Position numbers and translations under genes: made by a program. 64,000 nucleotides of DNA from Siphonodentalium dalli (Eukaryota; Mollusca; Scaphopoda; Gadilida; Siphonodentaliidae): contig CP136069.1 of NCBI GenBank assembly GCA_032622095.1, positions 181,401,122 through 181,465,121 on the forward strand. The letters are read 5' to 3'. The notes beneath the pieces were generated by a model, which saw only the letters and a list, made by a program, of their open reading frames with translations, had not been told where the DNA came from and searched no databases. Each line of letters starts with the position of its first letter. The first letter of the stretch is position 1. Below are positions 24,771-37,393 of this stretch, piece by piece.

Positions 24771-25387
24771 CAATTTTTTGAACTGTCATATTATGTGTAC
24801 GTTCAGGAGTTTTGCAGTACTGACCCCATGCATGGAAAATAAATATCTATAGATATTTAAATGAATATTATTCCGAAAACTATTTAGTACTTTCTTTCAA
24901 TATACCAATATTGAATAATTAAAATGACCAATTTGCCAAAATAATCTTGTCACTAATTTTGTTTTTATAAACAAAAAAATTCCGCCGAATGCCGAAGATT
25001 TTATGAATACGAAATCAAGTGATTAAAGTCACACTATCAGCGGTCGTATATTTACTATTTAAACACGTATAGCAGGTACTTTGTTTTGTACCCTGTGTGT
25101 GCCCAGGGTAGAATAGGCATACCGCCCCACTGCGACGGGAGGGGTAAAGATTGTTATATGTTGTATTGCTCGTGTGCTATTTGAAGTATTGTTTTCTGCA
25201 TTTCATATATGATGTTTCTGTTCTCTCTTGTCTCTGTTGAGTTCGTCCCAATAATTGTTGAGTATTGAATCCTATAGTGTGCACGCCTGTCTCAATGTGG
25301 AAAGTACCGGTAGGCTGCTATATGCAGTGGCTAAACGGGTCACCGCTTCAGCTATGTACTAGTCTTTGGCCCGACCAGAATTTGAAA
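24771..25387. other. Non-coding flank, possibly LINE 5' UTR in its last 300 bp
   Basis: No ORF was found. The GC-richer stretch from about 25080 (GTGTGCCCAGGGTAGAATAGG) leads directly into the gag-like ORF1 relic at 25437 and may be that LINE's 5' untranslated region. The other two gag copies lack it, so this cannot be confirmed here. Confidence 0.35.
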
Positions 25388-25436
25388 GGCAGTCCACGGA
25401 GGTTGCTGGACTAGTTGTCGATTTTTTGCTTTTCGT

Positions 25437-26180
25437 ATGGCAACTCAAATAGAAAAATAACGTCTTGCTCGTAAGAATGATGACTCGCAAAGTTCCAATG
25501 ATTCTGTGGTATTCCCTCAGTACGTGGTTCTTGGCTTTGACCCAAATGTGAAAAGCCCTTCTATTTTTGTCATTGACAAAACACTACAAAGCATTGCTGG
25601 ACAATTGAAATTTGTTAAACAAATCAGAACTTGGCAATTAGTGGTTCTCTCTTGATGGAATGCCCAAAGAAAGATCAATTTGATGGTCTGCTGCGGCTAG
25701 CAGATATTGCACAAACACCAGTATTGATTACTACTCACAAGACATTAAATAGTAGCAGAGCTTTGTTGCGGTCCCGCGATATAGCTGATTCATCGGAATG
25801 AGAAATATTGGCGGAGATGGCACCACAGGGAGTTACAGAAGTCCGTCGATTTACAAAAACTGTTGATGGTATTCGAGTTCCTCTGATTATTTATCTTCTG
25901 ACCTTCAATCGGTGAGAACAGCCACCGACATTGAAGGTTGGATATATGAAGTTAGATATAAATAAGTACCTATATTCCAAATTCATTACGATGTTTTAAA
26001 TGCCAGGGCTGTGGCCATGGCGAGGAACATTGTATTCAAAGTTCGCTACGATGTATAACGATAAAATGTCCACCTGGAAGGAGGGGGTGTCCTGTATAGT
26101 GAGTGGATTGCTAGCGATTGGGCGATGGCTCGCCAGGATAGTCTACCACTCGATAGTCAAATTGATGAATTTTTTCTGAT
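25437..26180 (+). pseudogene. LINE ORF1 (gag-like) pseudogene, copy 1
   Basis: From ATGGCAACTCAAATAG the reading is MATQIEK-stop, then PQYVVLGFDPNVK, CPKKDQFDGLLRLADIAQTP and LNSSRALLRSRDIADSSE in shifting frames. This matches the RNA-recognition-like part of CR1/Jockey ORF1 proteins. An early TAA, a TGA after DSSE, a frameshift and a 501-bp internal deletion (relative to copy 3) make it dead. The deletion removes most of the zinc-knuckle part. Confidence 0.75.
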
Positions 26181-28125
26181 CAATTTTATGCAGGTTTTAT
26201 AACTTGGCTGTTCCCATAGCAGTATTGTTCAATTTTTTGATATTCTGTTTTATATGTGTTTACACAGTGGTCAGTTTATTAATGGTTCTGACCCCAATTG
26301 AGCACTCTCGCTCTGATTTTAGGTTTTTGTATTTGTTTATATTTAGTTTCTTTTAGTCCAATTCAAGGGTACGTATATACATAGTTGCTTTGCTTAATTC
26401 TGATTCAGTTTTCTCAGTCGTGATGTGGCCTAACGGTTTTGTTTTGTTTGTATAAATGCGATACCAACAACTATTGTGTATTTATCTTTGACCACAATGC
26501 TTCTCGAAACAATGTGTTCTTTCGCCAACATGTGGTTTACTCTAAACTGCGTGTGTGGAATCGATGCGACAAACCGTGAATGCTGCTTGAACACCCACTC
26601 TCCCCCGTCACGTAAATGCATCATCGGCACTCACTCTCGTAATGTGTATCCGTGGTGGGGCTTCATTTGAGACTTCTAGTCTCGTAATGCATTCTGAAGA
26701 TGTCAATTTGTTTGGGCTACAATATTAACAACTCAGTGTTAATGGTGCCAATGTGTTGCTGCAGTAAAAATACCTTCTGATTCTGTGGATATTATATCAT
26801 AGACTACCCGGTTGTTCTCGTAAATATATAGTTGGACGTCTCTCGTATATGCTTATACCCGACTACAATCGATACATCCATTACTAGTATAATACATTTT
26901 ATTCACTATATAGGCTTATTGTGTGTATACACTTTAATCCTAAGTGGCGGCAATTTAGTTGTCTAACATCGAAGTGAGACTATGTAAATAACTTTAAGAC
27001 GTCGGTTTGTTTAATTTGGGTGTAGGTTCTCATATGAGTTGTCATCGGTAGCCGCTGTTGGGCCAAGTACATGTATATTCACGTTGTGCTCAAAACACAT
27101 TTTTTAGAAGTGGACGGAACAAATTCTGGACAATTTCGTCGGCAACCACTTTCTGATTTTACGCAACGGGATTCTCCACAAAATTCCGTCAAATGTCACG
27201 TAAAGGAACATCGTTCGGAAATGAATGTAGAATTATACCTAATTGAGAGTCACTGCATTTATTTGCCATTGTTACAAATTAATGAACGAAAAATAATTGT
27301 GATTAATTATACGGGACCCTCGGAGCATATATATGGAAAATTAAAACAACATCGTGATCACCCACCCGAATCGTTGTAAATACTCTACTCCAGAAATGGA
27401 GGCATTGAAATGAATATATAATTCTATACAATGTATTTTTGTCAAAACAATAACAGAACTTATGACAAATCACCAGGTGAAGATAACTCACTCACACATG
27501 TCGATTCCGCATTTTACATCGCCACTCAGATGACGTCTAATCAGGTCTACACAATTAACTCCGACTCCGATTCAGTGTTTTAATTAGTGTAATCATATGA
27601 CTCCATATGATAATATGCGACATAGAGACCCGGATAATGGTGGAGGTATAATTTATTTATTTATCGGCTTATTTCGTTTATTATGCGATAGTTATTGGAC
27701 TTGGATCATTGTGTTCAAAATATGCGTGGCTTTCCGATAGTGATTTGTATTCAACAGGATAGCAACCCTTCGAGTAGTTTGTATGCCATATGTACAGTTT
27801 CATCTATTTCATATATGTTGCTAGGCCTTTCAGTGTTTCACATACATGTATCTCCAGGCAACATATATATACATCACTGCAACAAATGCCCAACTGTCTA
27901 TATGTTGCAGAATATTTCAAATGAGATCAAAGAGAAGCTTATTTATAATTACAGTGGGTCAGAGAGAAAATATACTTTATTGCATTTCAAAGAGAAGCCG
28001 GGGAACCTTATGGGCAGCTTAACAGAACATTGCTTGAAGGGAAGATGGTATAGCGAATTAATTTTCTTAGACAATATGATTTGGATAAGTTATTGGGAGA
28101 TTTTGGCTCAACGCTGTATTATCTA
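26181..28125. repeat. Dispersed repeat R, copy 1
   Basis: About 1.9 kb starting near TTTTATGCAGGTTTTATAAC. It is also present at 29498-31442 (near-identical) and at 60036-62835 (diverged, first ~1.6 kb). It contains ORFs of 102 and 181 codons. These survive in the recent duplicate but are disrupted in the diverged copy, so coding is unlikely. Family unknown. Confidence 0.75.
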
Positions 28126-28705
28126 TCTCATATATATTTTGAAGACCTCTGTCTGTCTGCCCCGGATGTCTGTATGTTTGCCATTAATACAAATCTACGA
28201 TTCTCGACCGATCGGGACGAAACTTGGAACGTGTGTGTAGTTTGACCTGGCGGTGAACGTTGTCGTATTGGCATGCCCATGCGGCGCCCGCTTCGCGCAT
28301 GCGCATACGATATCTCGCCGAGCCCGTGCGACGCCAGCTTCGCGCATGCGCGGACGAGATCTCGGAAACGGGTGGAGCTATCGACTTGAAATTTGGTGTG
28401 TGAATGTATCTTGCCCCGGATACGAATTTTATCGGGTCGCCGAGCCCGTGCGACGCCAGCTTCGCGCATGCGCAGACGAAATCTCGGAAACGGGTAGAGC
28501 TATCGACTTGAAATTTGGTATGTGAATGTATCTTGCCCCGGATACGAATTTTATCGGGTCGCCGAGCCCGTGCGACGCCAGCTTTGCGCATGCGCAGACC
28601 AGATCTCGGAAACGGGTAGAGCTATCGACTTGAAATTTGGTTTTTGAATAGCCCGGACAACGTCGGGCTGGGTAGAGCTATCGACTTGAAATTTGGTTTT
28701 TGAAG
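28126..28705 (+). mobile_element. Helitron family F1, 3'-truncated copy (unit 1)
   Basis: Starts A|TCTCATATATATTTTGAAG, then a TCTG microsatellite, the GATCGGGACGAAACTTGG module, and 122-bp internal repeats with GCGCATGCGC palindromes. The 3' hairpin AGCCCGGACAACGTCGGGCT is present at about 28650, but no CTAG follows. Instead about 45 bp of F1 sequence runs into the next gag relic. Confidence 0.75.
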
Positions 28706-28754
28706 GGCAGTCCACGGAGGCTGCTGGGCTAGTTGTCGATTTTTTGCTTTTCGT

Positions 28755-29497
28755 ATGGCAACTCAAATAGAAAAATAACGTCTTGCTCGTAAGAATGATG
28801 ACTCGCCAAGTTCCAATGATTCTGTGGTATTCCCTCAGTACGTGGTTCTTGGCTTTGACCCAAATGTGAAAAGACCTTCTTTTTTTGTCATTGACAAAAC
28901 ACTACAAAGCATTGCTGGACAATTGAAATTTGTTAAACAAATCAGAACTGGCAATTAGTGGCTCTCTCTCGATGGAATGCCCAAAGAAAGATCAATTTGA
29001 TGGTCTGCTACGGCTAGCAGATATTGCACAAACACCAGTATTGATTACTCCTCACGAGACATTAAATAGTAGCAGAGGTTTGTTGCGGTCCCGCGATATA
29101 GCTGATTCATCGGAATGAGAAATATTGGCGGAGATGGCACCACAGGGAGTTACAGAAGTCCGTCGATTTACAAAAACTGTTGATGGTATTCGAGTTCCTC
29201 TGATTATTTATCTTCTGACCTTCAATCGGTGAGAACAGCCACCGACATTGAAGGTTGGATATATGAAGATAGATATAAATAAGTACCTATATTCCAAATT
29301 CATTACGATGTTTTAAATGCCAGGGCTGTGGCCATGGCGAGGAACATTGTATTCAAAGTTCGCTACGATGTATAACGATAAAATGTCCACCTGGAAGGAG
29401 GGGGTGTCCTGTATAGTGAGTGGATTGCTAGCGATTGGGCGATGGCTCGCCAGGATAGTCTACCACTCGATAGTCAAATTGATGAATTTTTTCTGAT
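28755..29497 (+). pseudogene. LINE ORF1 (gag-like) pseudogene, copy 2
   Basis: Near-identical to copy 1, including the TGA after DSSE and the same 501-bp deletion. It therefore arose by duplication after those lesions. It lacks the single extra T of copy 1 at the QIRT position. Confidence 0.75.
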
Positions 29498-31442
29498 CAA
29501 TTTTATGCAGGTTTTATAACTTGGCTGTTCCCATAGCAGTATTGTTCAATTTTTTGATATTCTGTTTTATATGTGTTTACACAGTGGTCAGTTTATTAAT
29601 GGTTCTGACCCCAATTGAGCACTCTCGCTCTGATTTTAGGTTTTTGTATTTGTTTATATTTAGTTTCTTTTAGTCCAATTCAAGGGTACGTATATACATA
29701 GTTGCTTTGCTTAATTCTGATTCAGTTTTCTCAGTCGTGATGTGGCCTAACGGTTTTGTTTTGTTTGTATAAATGCGATACCAACAACTATTGTGTATTT
29801 ATCTTTGACCACAATGCTTCTCGAAACAATGTGTTCTTTCGCCAACATGTGGTTTACTCTAAACTGCGTGTGTGGAATCGATGCGACAAACCGTGAATGC
29901 TGCTTGAACACCCACTCTCCCCCGTCACGTAAATGCATCATCGGCACTCACTCTCGTAATGTGTATCCGTGGTGGGGCTTCATTTGAGACTTCTAGTCTC
30001 GTAATGCATTCTGAAGATGTCAATTTGTTTGGGCTACAATATTAACAACTCAGTGTTAATGGTGCCAATGTGTTGCTGCAGTAAAAATACCTTCTGATTC
30101 TGTGGATATTATATCATAGACTACCCGGTTGTTCTCGTAAATATATAGTTGGACGTCTCTCGTATATGCTTATACCCGACTACAATCGATACATCCATTA
30201 CTAGTATAATACATTTTATTCACTATATAGGCTTATTGTGTGTATACACTTTAATCCTAAGTGGCGGCAATTTAGTTGTCTAACATCGAAGTGAGACTAT
30301 GTAAATAACTTTAAGACGTCGGTTTGTTTAATTTGGGTGTAGGTTCTCATATGAGTTGTCATCGGTAGCCGCTGTTGGGCCAAGTACATGTATATTCACG
30401 TTGTGCTCAAAACACATTTTTTAGAAGTGGACGGAACAAATTCTGGACAATTTCGTCGGCAACCACTTTCTGATTTTACGCAACGGGATTCTCCACAAAA
30501 TTCCGTCAAATGTCACGTAAAGGAACATCGTTCGGAAATGAATGTAGAATTATACCTAATTGAGAGTCACTGCATTTATTTGCCATTGTTACAAATTAAT
30601 GAACGAAAAATAATTGTGATTAATTATACGGGACCCTCGGAGCATATATATGGAAAATTAAAACAACATCGTGATCACCCACCCGAATCGTTGTAAATAC
30701 TCTACTCCAGAAATGGAGGCATTGAAATGAATATATAATTCTATACAATGTATTTTTGTCAAAACAATAACAGAACTTATGACAAATCACCAGGTGAAGA
30801 TAACTCACTCACACATGTCGATTCCGCATTTTACATCGCCACTCAGATGACGTCTAATCAGGTCTACACAATTAACTCCGACTCCGATTCAGTGTTTTAA
30901 TTAGTGTAATCATATGACTCCATATGATAATATGCGACATAGAGACCCGGATAATGGTGGAGGTATAATTTATTTATTTATCGGCTTATTTCGTTTATTA
31001 TGCGATAGTTATTGGACTTGGATCATTGTGTTCAAAATATGCGTGGCTTTCCGATAGTGATTTGTATTCAACAGGATAGCAACCCTTTAAGTAGTTTGTA
31101 TGCCATATGTACAGTTTCATCTATTTCATATATGTTGCTAGGCCTTTCAGTGTTTCACATACATGTATCTCCAGGCATCATATATATACAACACTGCAAC
31201 AAATGCCCAACTGTCTATATGTTGCAGAATATTTCAAATGAGATCAAAGAGAAGCTTATTTATAATTACAGTGGGTCAGAGAGAAAATATACTTTATTGC
31301 ATTTCAAAGAGAAGCCGGGGAACCTTATGGGCAGCTTAACAGAACATTGCTTGAAGGGAAGATGGTATAGCGAATTAATTTTCTTAGACAATATGATTTG
31401 GATAAGTTATTGGGAGATTTTGGCTCAACGCTGTATTATCTA
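29498..31442. repeat. Dispersed repeat R, copy 2
   Basis: Near-identical to 26181-28125 with a handful of substitutions (for example SNPSSS/SNPLSS and GNIYIH/GIIYIQ when translated). It is part of the 3.2-3.3 kb tandem duplication. Confidence 0.8.
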
Positions 31443-31900
31443 TCTCATATATATTTTGAAGACCTCTGTCTGTCTGCCCCGGATGTCTGTATGTTTGCCA
31501 TTAATACAAATCTACGATTCTCGACCGATCGGGACGAAACTTGGAACGTGTGTGTAGTTTGACCTGGCGGTGGACGTTGTCGTATTGGCATGCCCGTGCG
31601 GCGCCCGCTTCGCGCATGCGCATACGATATCTCGCCGAGCCCGTGCGACGCCAGCTTCGCGCATGCGCGGACGAGATCTCGGAAACGGGTGGAGCTATCG
31701 ACTTGAAATTTGGTGTGTGAATGTATCTTGCCCCGGATACGAATTTTATCGGGTCGCCGAGCCCGTGCGACGCCAGCTTTGCGCATGCGCAGACCAGATC
31801 TCGGAAACGGGTAGAGCTATCGACTTGAAATTTGGTTTTTGAATAGCCCGGACAACGTCGGGCTGGGTAGAGCTATCGACTTGAAATTTGGTTTTTGAAG
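31443..31900 (+). mobile_element. Helitron family F1, 3'-truncated copy (unit 2)
   Basis: Same structure as 28126-28705 but with one 122-bp internal unit fewer. It joins the third gag relic through the same junction. Confidence 0.75.
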
Positions 31901-33190
31901 GGCAGTCCACGGAGGCTGCTGGGCTAGTTGTCGATTTTTTGCTTTTCGTATGGCAACTCAAATAGAAAAATAACGTCTTGCTCGTAAGAATGATGACTCG
32001 CCAAGTTCCAATGATTCTGTGGTATTCCCTCAGTACGTGGTTCTTGGCTTTGACCCAAATGTGAAAAGACCTTCTTTTTTTGTCATTGACAAAACACTAC
32101 AAAGCATTGCTGGACAATTGAAATTTGTTAAACAAATCAGAACTGGCAATTAGTGGCTCTCTCTCGATGGAATGCCCAAAGAAAGATCAATTTGATGCTC
32201 TGCTACGGCTAGCAGATATTGCACAAACACCAGTATTGATTACTCCTCACAAGACATTAAATAGTAGCAGAGCTTTGTTGCGGTCCCGCGATATAGCTGA
32301 TTCTTCGGAATCAGAAATATTGGCGGAGATGGCACTACAGGGAGTTACAGAAGTCCGTCGATTTACAAAAACTGTTGATGGTATTCGAGTTCCTCTGAAT
32401 ATTTATCTTCTGACCTTCAATCGGTGAGAACAGCCACCGACATTGAAGGTTGGATATATGAAGATAGATATAAATAAGTACCTATATTCCAAATTCATTA
32501 CGATGTTTTAAATGCCAGGGCTGTGGCCATGGCGAGGAACATTGTAGAAGTAAAGAAATCATTCGTGCACGATGTTCTGTTTCTGGTCATGGGCATAATG
32601 ATTGTACAAATCCTAACAAATGTTCTAATTTCTAAGGTTCACATGCTGCAATGGATCGTTCATGTCCCATCTGGGACTATGAATTCAAGAGACAAAGATG
32701 TAAGGCTGAAAAACATTTATCGTATATAGATGCTAAGAAAATACTTGGTACCAGACCATCAATTGCTTAAGTCACATACTCAGCTGCCGTTTCTCGAAAA
32801 AAAAAAAGTATGTTGATGCCGGCATTCAGACAGAGGGTCAAACAAAACTTGTCAGTATCTCAGTAGCAACCCAAGTTCAAGAGAATGATATTATTCCTGT
32901 TCCAGAACCTGTTTCACAGGCAATGGATACAGCACCTGCAGTTTACCAAAATCAACCAAGGAAGATGATTCCATTGTTCCAAAACGCAAAATCTCCAAAA
33001 TCCGTTAACAGTTTCGACTCTCAGAACAACAGGTATACCTTTGAGTATTCAAAGTTCGCTACGATGTATAACGATAAAATTTCCACCTGGAAGGAGGGGG
33101 TGTCCTGTATAGTGAGTGGATTGCTGGCGATTGGGCGATGGCTCGCCTGGATAGTCGACCACTCGATAGTCAAACTGATGAATTGATTAA
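31901..33190 (+). pseudogene. LINE ORF1 (gag-like) pseudogene, copy 3, with zinc knuckles
   Basis: The best-preserved copy. It retains the frame through DSSESEILAEMALQGVTEVRR (no TGA) and LTFNR, then KVGYMKIDINKY and, after a frameshift near 32490-32500, LRCFKCQGCGHGEEHCRSK, a CCHC zinc knuckle. A second Cys-rich stretch RARCSVSGHGHNDCTNPNKC, a stop, and AMDRSCPIWDYEFKRQRCKAEKHLSY follow. These are hallmarks of nucleic-acid-binding ORF1 proteins of CR1/Jockey LINEs, which coat the element's RNA. The 501 bp at about 32547-33047 are missing from copies 1 and 2. It ends 24 bp before a Helitron 5' end. Confidence 0.8.
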
Positions 33191-33699
33191 GATTCACGCC
33201 AGATTCAACAGATATCTCATATATATTTTGAAGACCTCTGTTTGTTTGTTTGTTTGTCTGTCTGTCATTTATACAAATCTACGATTCTCGACCGATCGGG
33301 ACGAAACTTGGTACGTGTGTGTAGTTTGACCAGGCGGTGAACGTTGTCGTATTGGCGAGCCCGTGCGGCGCCCGCTTCGCGCATGCGCAGACGAGATCTC
33401 GGAAACGGGTGGAGCTATCGACTTGAAATTTGCTATGTGAATGTATCTTGCCCCGGATACGAATTTTATCGGGTCGCCGAGCCTGTGCGACACCAGCTTC
33501 GCGCATGCGCAGACGAGATATCGGAAAAGGGTGGAGCTATCGACTTGAAATTTGCTATGTGAATGTATCTTGCCCCGGATACGAATTTTATCGGGTCGCC
33601 GAGCCCGTGCGACGCCAGCTTCGCCCGTGCGACTGCGTGCGCAGACCAGATCTCGGAAATTGCACACCAGATCTCGGAAAGTTTGTATGTGAATGTACC

Positions 33700-34051
33700 C
33701 GTGCGACGCCAGCTTCGCACAGCCCTCGATACATGCACGAAAAGACACAAGACTTTATGTTATCAGAACATTTCATCAACATTTGTGCATGATATAGACG
33801 CTCTTTATTATTTCCATATCAGGAATCCGTTCACAGATAACGCTTTTTATATGTTAGTCAGGAGTTTTATGCCTACCAAACGCATCGAACTAACGTTTTT
33901 GTTCATTTGTTGGCATTGTTGGGATGCACTCTCCTTGAATCAGAGCTTCGTGGAATATCTTTTCTGATTTCTTGATTACTATTGGAGTTCCACATCTCGG
34001 AAAAGGGTGCATTTGTTCATCCATTAATTAATCAGAAGCATATCTTCCCCT
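33700..34051. repeat. Helitron-derived mosaic repeat, left part
   Basis: Contains AGCCCTCGATACATGCACGA (reading PRYMHEKTQD, a Rep motif-region fragment), then the block GATATAGACGCTCTTTATTA through ATCTCGGAAAAGGGTG and AAGCATATCTTCCCCT. The same blocks recur at 48365-49470. The 14.2-kb element interrupts the array at 34051. Confidence 0.7.
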
Positions 34052-34079
34052 CCCATATAAAAATGTACCTGGGTAAATC
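34052..34079 (+). repeat. Left terminal inverted repeat (28 bp)
   Basis: Starts CCCATATAAAAATG and includes ACCTGGGT. It is an exact reverse complement of 48211-48238. Confidence 0.85.
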
Positions 34080-34345
34080 TTGGTGTTTACCTAGGTATAC
34101 CCCGGTACATATAGGTTTTACCCTGGTTCCACCCAGGTCACACCCAGGTTACACCCAGGTAAATCAGGGATTTATATAGATTTACCCAGATGTTTTCTAT
34201 ATATGTTAGGTATAAACCCCAGTTTACCCGGGTTTTTACGGATTTACACCCAGGTATTTACACCAGGTATTTACACCCAGGTATTTACACCAGGGTTTCG
34301 CCCAGGTATTTACTACAGTGTTCACCCGGATATATACACCTTTGG
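34080..34345. repeat. Left subterminal ACCCAGGT repeats
   Basis: Irregular tandem motifs such as CACCCAGGTTACACCCAGG and ATTTACACCCAGGT. They share the core of the terminal repeat and mirror the array at the right end. Confidence 0.75.
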
Positions 34346-34374
34346 TATTTTGTTAAACTGTATAATCTGCATTG

Positions 34375-36165
34375 AAGTCACCTTATTAACCCTTTCTATA
34401 TTACAGCACCATTGGCGTGTAGTTACCTTATTAACCATTCTATATTAAATCATTAATTGACAGGTAGTTACCTTATTAACCCTTTCTATACTAAGTAACA
34501 TTGGTGAGTAGTTACATTATTAACCCTTTCTTTATTAAAGCACCATTGATGTGAAGTTACCTTATTAACCCTTTCTTTATTAAAGCATCATTGACGCGTA
34601 GTTACCTTATTAACCCTTTCTATATTAAAATATCATTGATGTGTAGTTACAATGTTAACCCTTTCTATAGTATAGCATCATTGGCGGGTAGTTGGCTCCT
34701 TAACTCTGTATATACCAAAGTATCATTGTCGTATATAGTTACCTTATTAACCCTTTCTATACTAAGTACCGTTGGCGTGTAGTTGCCTTATTAACCCTTT
34801 CTATATTAAAGCATTAATTGACAGGTAGTTACCTTATTAACCCTTTCTATACTAAGTATCATTGGTGAGTAGTTGCATTATTAACCCTTTCTATATTAAA
34901 GCGCCATTGGCGGGTAGTTACCTTATTAACCATTTATGTATTAAAGCATCATTGACGTGTAGTTACCTTATTATAACCCTCTCTATATTAAAGCATCATT
35001 ATTGCTGGGTAGTTATCTTATTAACCCGTTCTATACTAAGTATCATTGGTGAGTAGTTACAGTATTAAACCTTTCTATATTAAAGCATCATTGACGTGAA
35101 GTTACCTTATTAACCATTTCTGTATTAAAGCAGCATTGACATGTAGTTGTTAACCCTTTCTATATTAAAGCATCGTTGACGGGTAGTTGCCTAATTAACC
35201 CTCTATATACTAAAGTATCATTGTCGTGTAGTTACCTTACCAACCCTTTCTATACTAAGTATCATTGGCGTGTAGTTACCTTATTAACCTTTTCTATATT
35301 AAAGCATTAATTGACAGGTAGTTACATTAAACAACCCTTTCTATACTAAGTATCATTGGTGAGTAGTTACATTATAAACCATTTCTATATTAAAGCGCCA
35401 TTGACGGGTAATTACCTTATTAACCATTTTTGTATCAAAGCATCATTGACGTGCAGTTACCATATTATAACACTTTCTATATTAAAGCATCATTGACTGA
35501 TAGTTACCATATTAACCCTTTCTATATTAAAGCACCATTGGCGTGTAATTACCTTATTAACCCTTTCTACGTTGAAGCAATAATTGACAGGCAGTTACCT
35601 TATTAACCCTTTTTATAATGAGTATCATTGGTGATTAGTTACATTATTAACCCTTTCTACAATAAAGCATCATTGACATGTAGTTATCATAGTAGCCAGT
35701 TATATATTAAAGCATCATGGACGGTAGTTACCATATTAACCCTTTCTATATTAAAGCACCATTGGCGTGTAATTACCATATTAACCCTTTCTATATTAAA
35801 ACATCATTGACGTGTAGTTACCCTATTAGCCCTTTCTATATTTAAGCATCATTGACGCGTAGAACTTTATCTTATTAACCCTTTCTTTATTAAAGCATCA
35901 TTGACATGTAGTTACCTTAGTAACCATTTCTACACTAAAGCATTATTGACGGGTAGTTACCTTATTAACCCTTTCTATATTAAAGCATCATTGACAAGAA
36001 GTTAAATTATTAACCTTCTATAATAAGTATCATTGCCGTGTAGTTAGTTACCTTATAAAACCTTTCTATATTAAGACGTCGATCATTGACGAGTAGTTGT
36101 TACCTTATTAATCATTTATGTATTCAAGCATCATTGACGAGTAGTTACCTTATTACTTGAAGTTT
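34375..36165. repeat. 45-bp minisatellite, about 40 units
   Basis: The unit is roughly ACCTTATTAACCCTTTCTAT followed by ATTAAAGCATCATTGACGTGTAGTT. Many point changes and small indels suggest an old array. A sub-variant with CATTAATTGACAGGTAG recurs at intervals. Confidence 0.9.
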
Positions 36166-36865
36166 ATTATGACAGTATGACAATACACTACCCCGGACAA
36201 ATGAAGCAATATCATACTTTATCTAACAGCCTAGCTATAATTAGTGAACATTAAACTGACAAACAGACAATTTTCAGGGCCATTATTTAATATTAAAGGG
36301 ATACAAAATAAAGAGATTTCTAATTATCAGTAAGAATTATTCTCTAAGTGATACTTATTATTTCAATAAATGATTGCATATACTATAGTAGACCATATAC
36401 CAACAGGAAAATATTAGTGAATACAATTATTGTGTTTCAAAATTCGTTTCGTTTCGTTTCTGCAGCCAAATTACAATCTTAACTTTTAGTTATCGTTCTT
36501 CAAAATGAAGCGCGGATAATTCTTTGTGGTATTTTGAGTTAATTTTGTCGCGAATCAACGCGGATTGACAGAAGGAAATGGTGTATTGGCTACAAACGGA
36601 TAAACTGTGGACTTATATATAAGATTCGCCGATTTCTCCCCATGGATGTGCGCAAATATCGAAAAAGACTGAATTTCATGTGACAAAAAATATTTCAATT
36701 CCCGGAACAGTAAGAATTAAGCTGCGATAACGAAACGGATCAACTATAGTATTGAACAGTACCTCAGCTACCTGGCCATAACCAGAATATTTTCTCAAAA
36801 CTGAATTTGTGGTACCGGTACAATCATGATGTAGTGCCAGTGGCCTGCTCATAATGCACCTGTCC
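36166..36865. other. No supported gene
   Basis: AT-rich sequence between the 45-bp minisatellite and the LINE fragment. No ORF or inverted repeat was found. Confidence 0.4.
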
Positions 36866-37393
36866 AGAAGAAGAAGAATTGAGAAGTTTGAAGATCATGG
36901 ACTACGCAGACACCATCTGGGACCCCTACCAACAAAATCACATCGACAAGCTGGAAAGAATCCAGCGTAGAGCAGCCCGTTTCATTAAAAGAGACTATAA
37001 GAGCAAAGAAGATGGATATATGACCAAGATCCTCTACGAGCTAGATTTACCAACATTGCAGAAACGGCGGAAAATAAATCGGCTGGGATTCATGAGTAAG
37101 GTGGTGGGTGGATTGGTCCCGGCTATACCACCTAATCAATACTTTACACCCGAAACAAGGCGTCTTAGATCGCAGAGCAGAGTTCTGACAGGCTACGTCA
37201 CCAGCCAAATTCCTCGGCACCTAATTTAAAGGAACAACAGTCAGTGCTACGAGGCTATACCATACGTGTCAGGTCAGTTCGCTAATTCCACATTTGTTCG
37301 AACTATATGCGACTGGAATCAGCTGGAGGAATCCTTAATCCTACAACAACAGCCTGTGGATTCCTTCAAGAGTGCGCTGAAGGAAAAGATCTG
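36866..37393 (+). pseudogene. LINE reverse transcriptase C-terminal fragment
   Basis: Reads YADTIWDPYQQNHIDKLERI, QRRAARFIK, then PTLQKRRKINRLGFMSKVV, typical of the region after the RT thumb in CR1-like LINEs. An in-frame TAA at 37227-37229 interrupts it, but the same frame continues as NNSQCYEAIPYVSGQFANST to VDSFKSALKEKI and a stop at about 37393. A single base change (AAA to TAA) would explain the nonsense codon. The RT catalytic part is absent. Confidence 0.75.

Larger units (their letters stand above)
25388..28705. repeat. Segmental tandem duplication, unit 1 (3318 bp)
   Basis: Unit 1 contains a gag pseudogene, dispersed repeat R and an F1 Helitron lacking its CTAG. It is almost base-for-base the same as 28706-31900. 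The junction between units joins the F1 sequence GGTTTTTGAAG to the LINE sequence GGCAGTCCACGG. Confidence 0.9.
28706..31900. repeat. Segmental tandem duplication, unit 2 (3195 bp)
   Basis: Same order as unit 1. The length difference of 123 bp is one 122-bp F1 internal repeat plus a single T in the gag relic (AACTTGG in unit 1 against AACTGG). A third, partial unit starts at 31901. Confidence 0.9.

Noticed and set aside
24082-24852. 256-codon repetitive ORF
   Set aside because: It exists because a 72-bp minisatellite unit is a multiple of 3; two plus frames and one minus frame are open over it and no domain is recognisable.
27695-28240. 181-codon ORF in repeat R, preserved in unit 2
   Set aside because: Preservation reflects the very recent duplication; the diverged R copy at 60-62.8 kb does not keep it, and its end lies inside an F1 Helitron.
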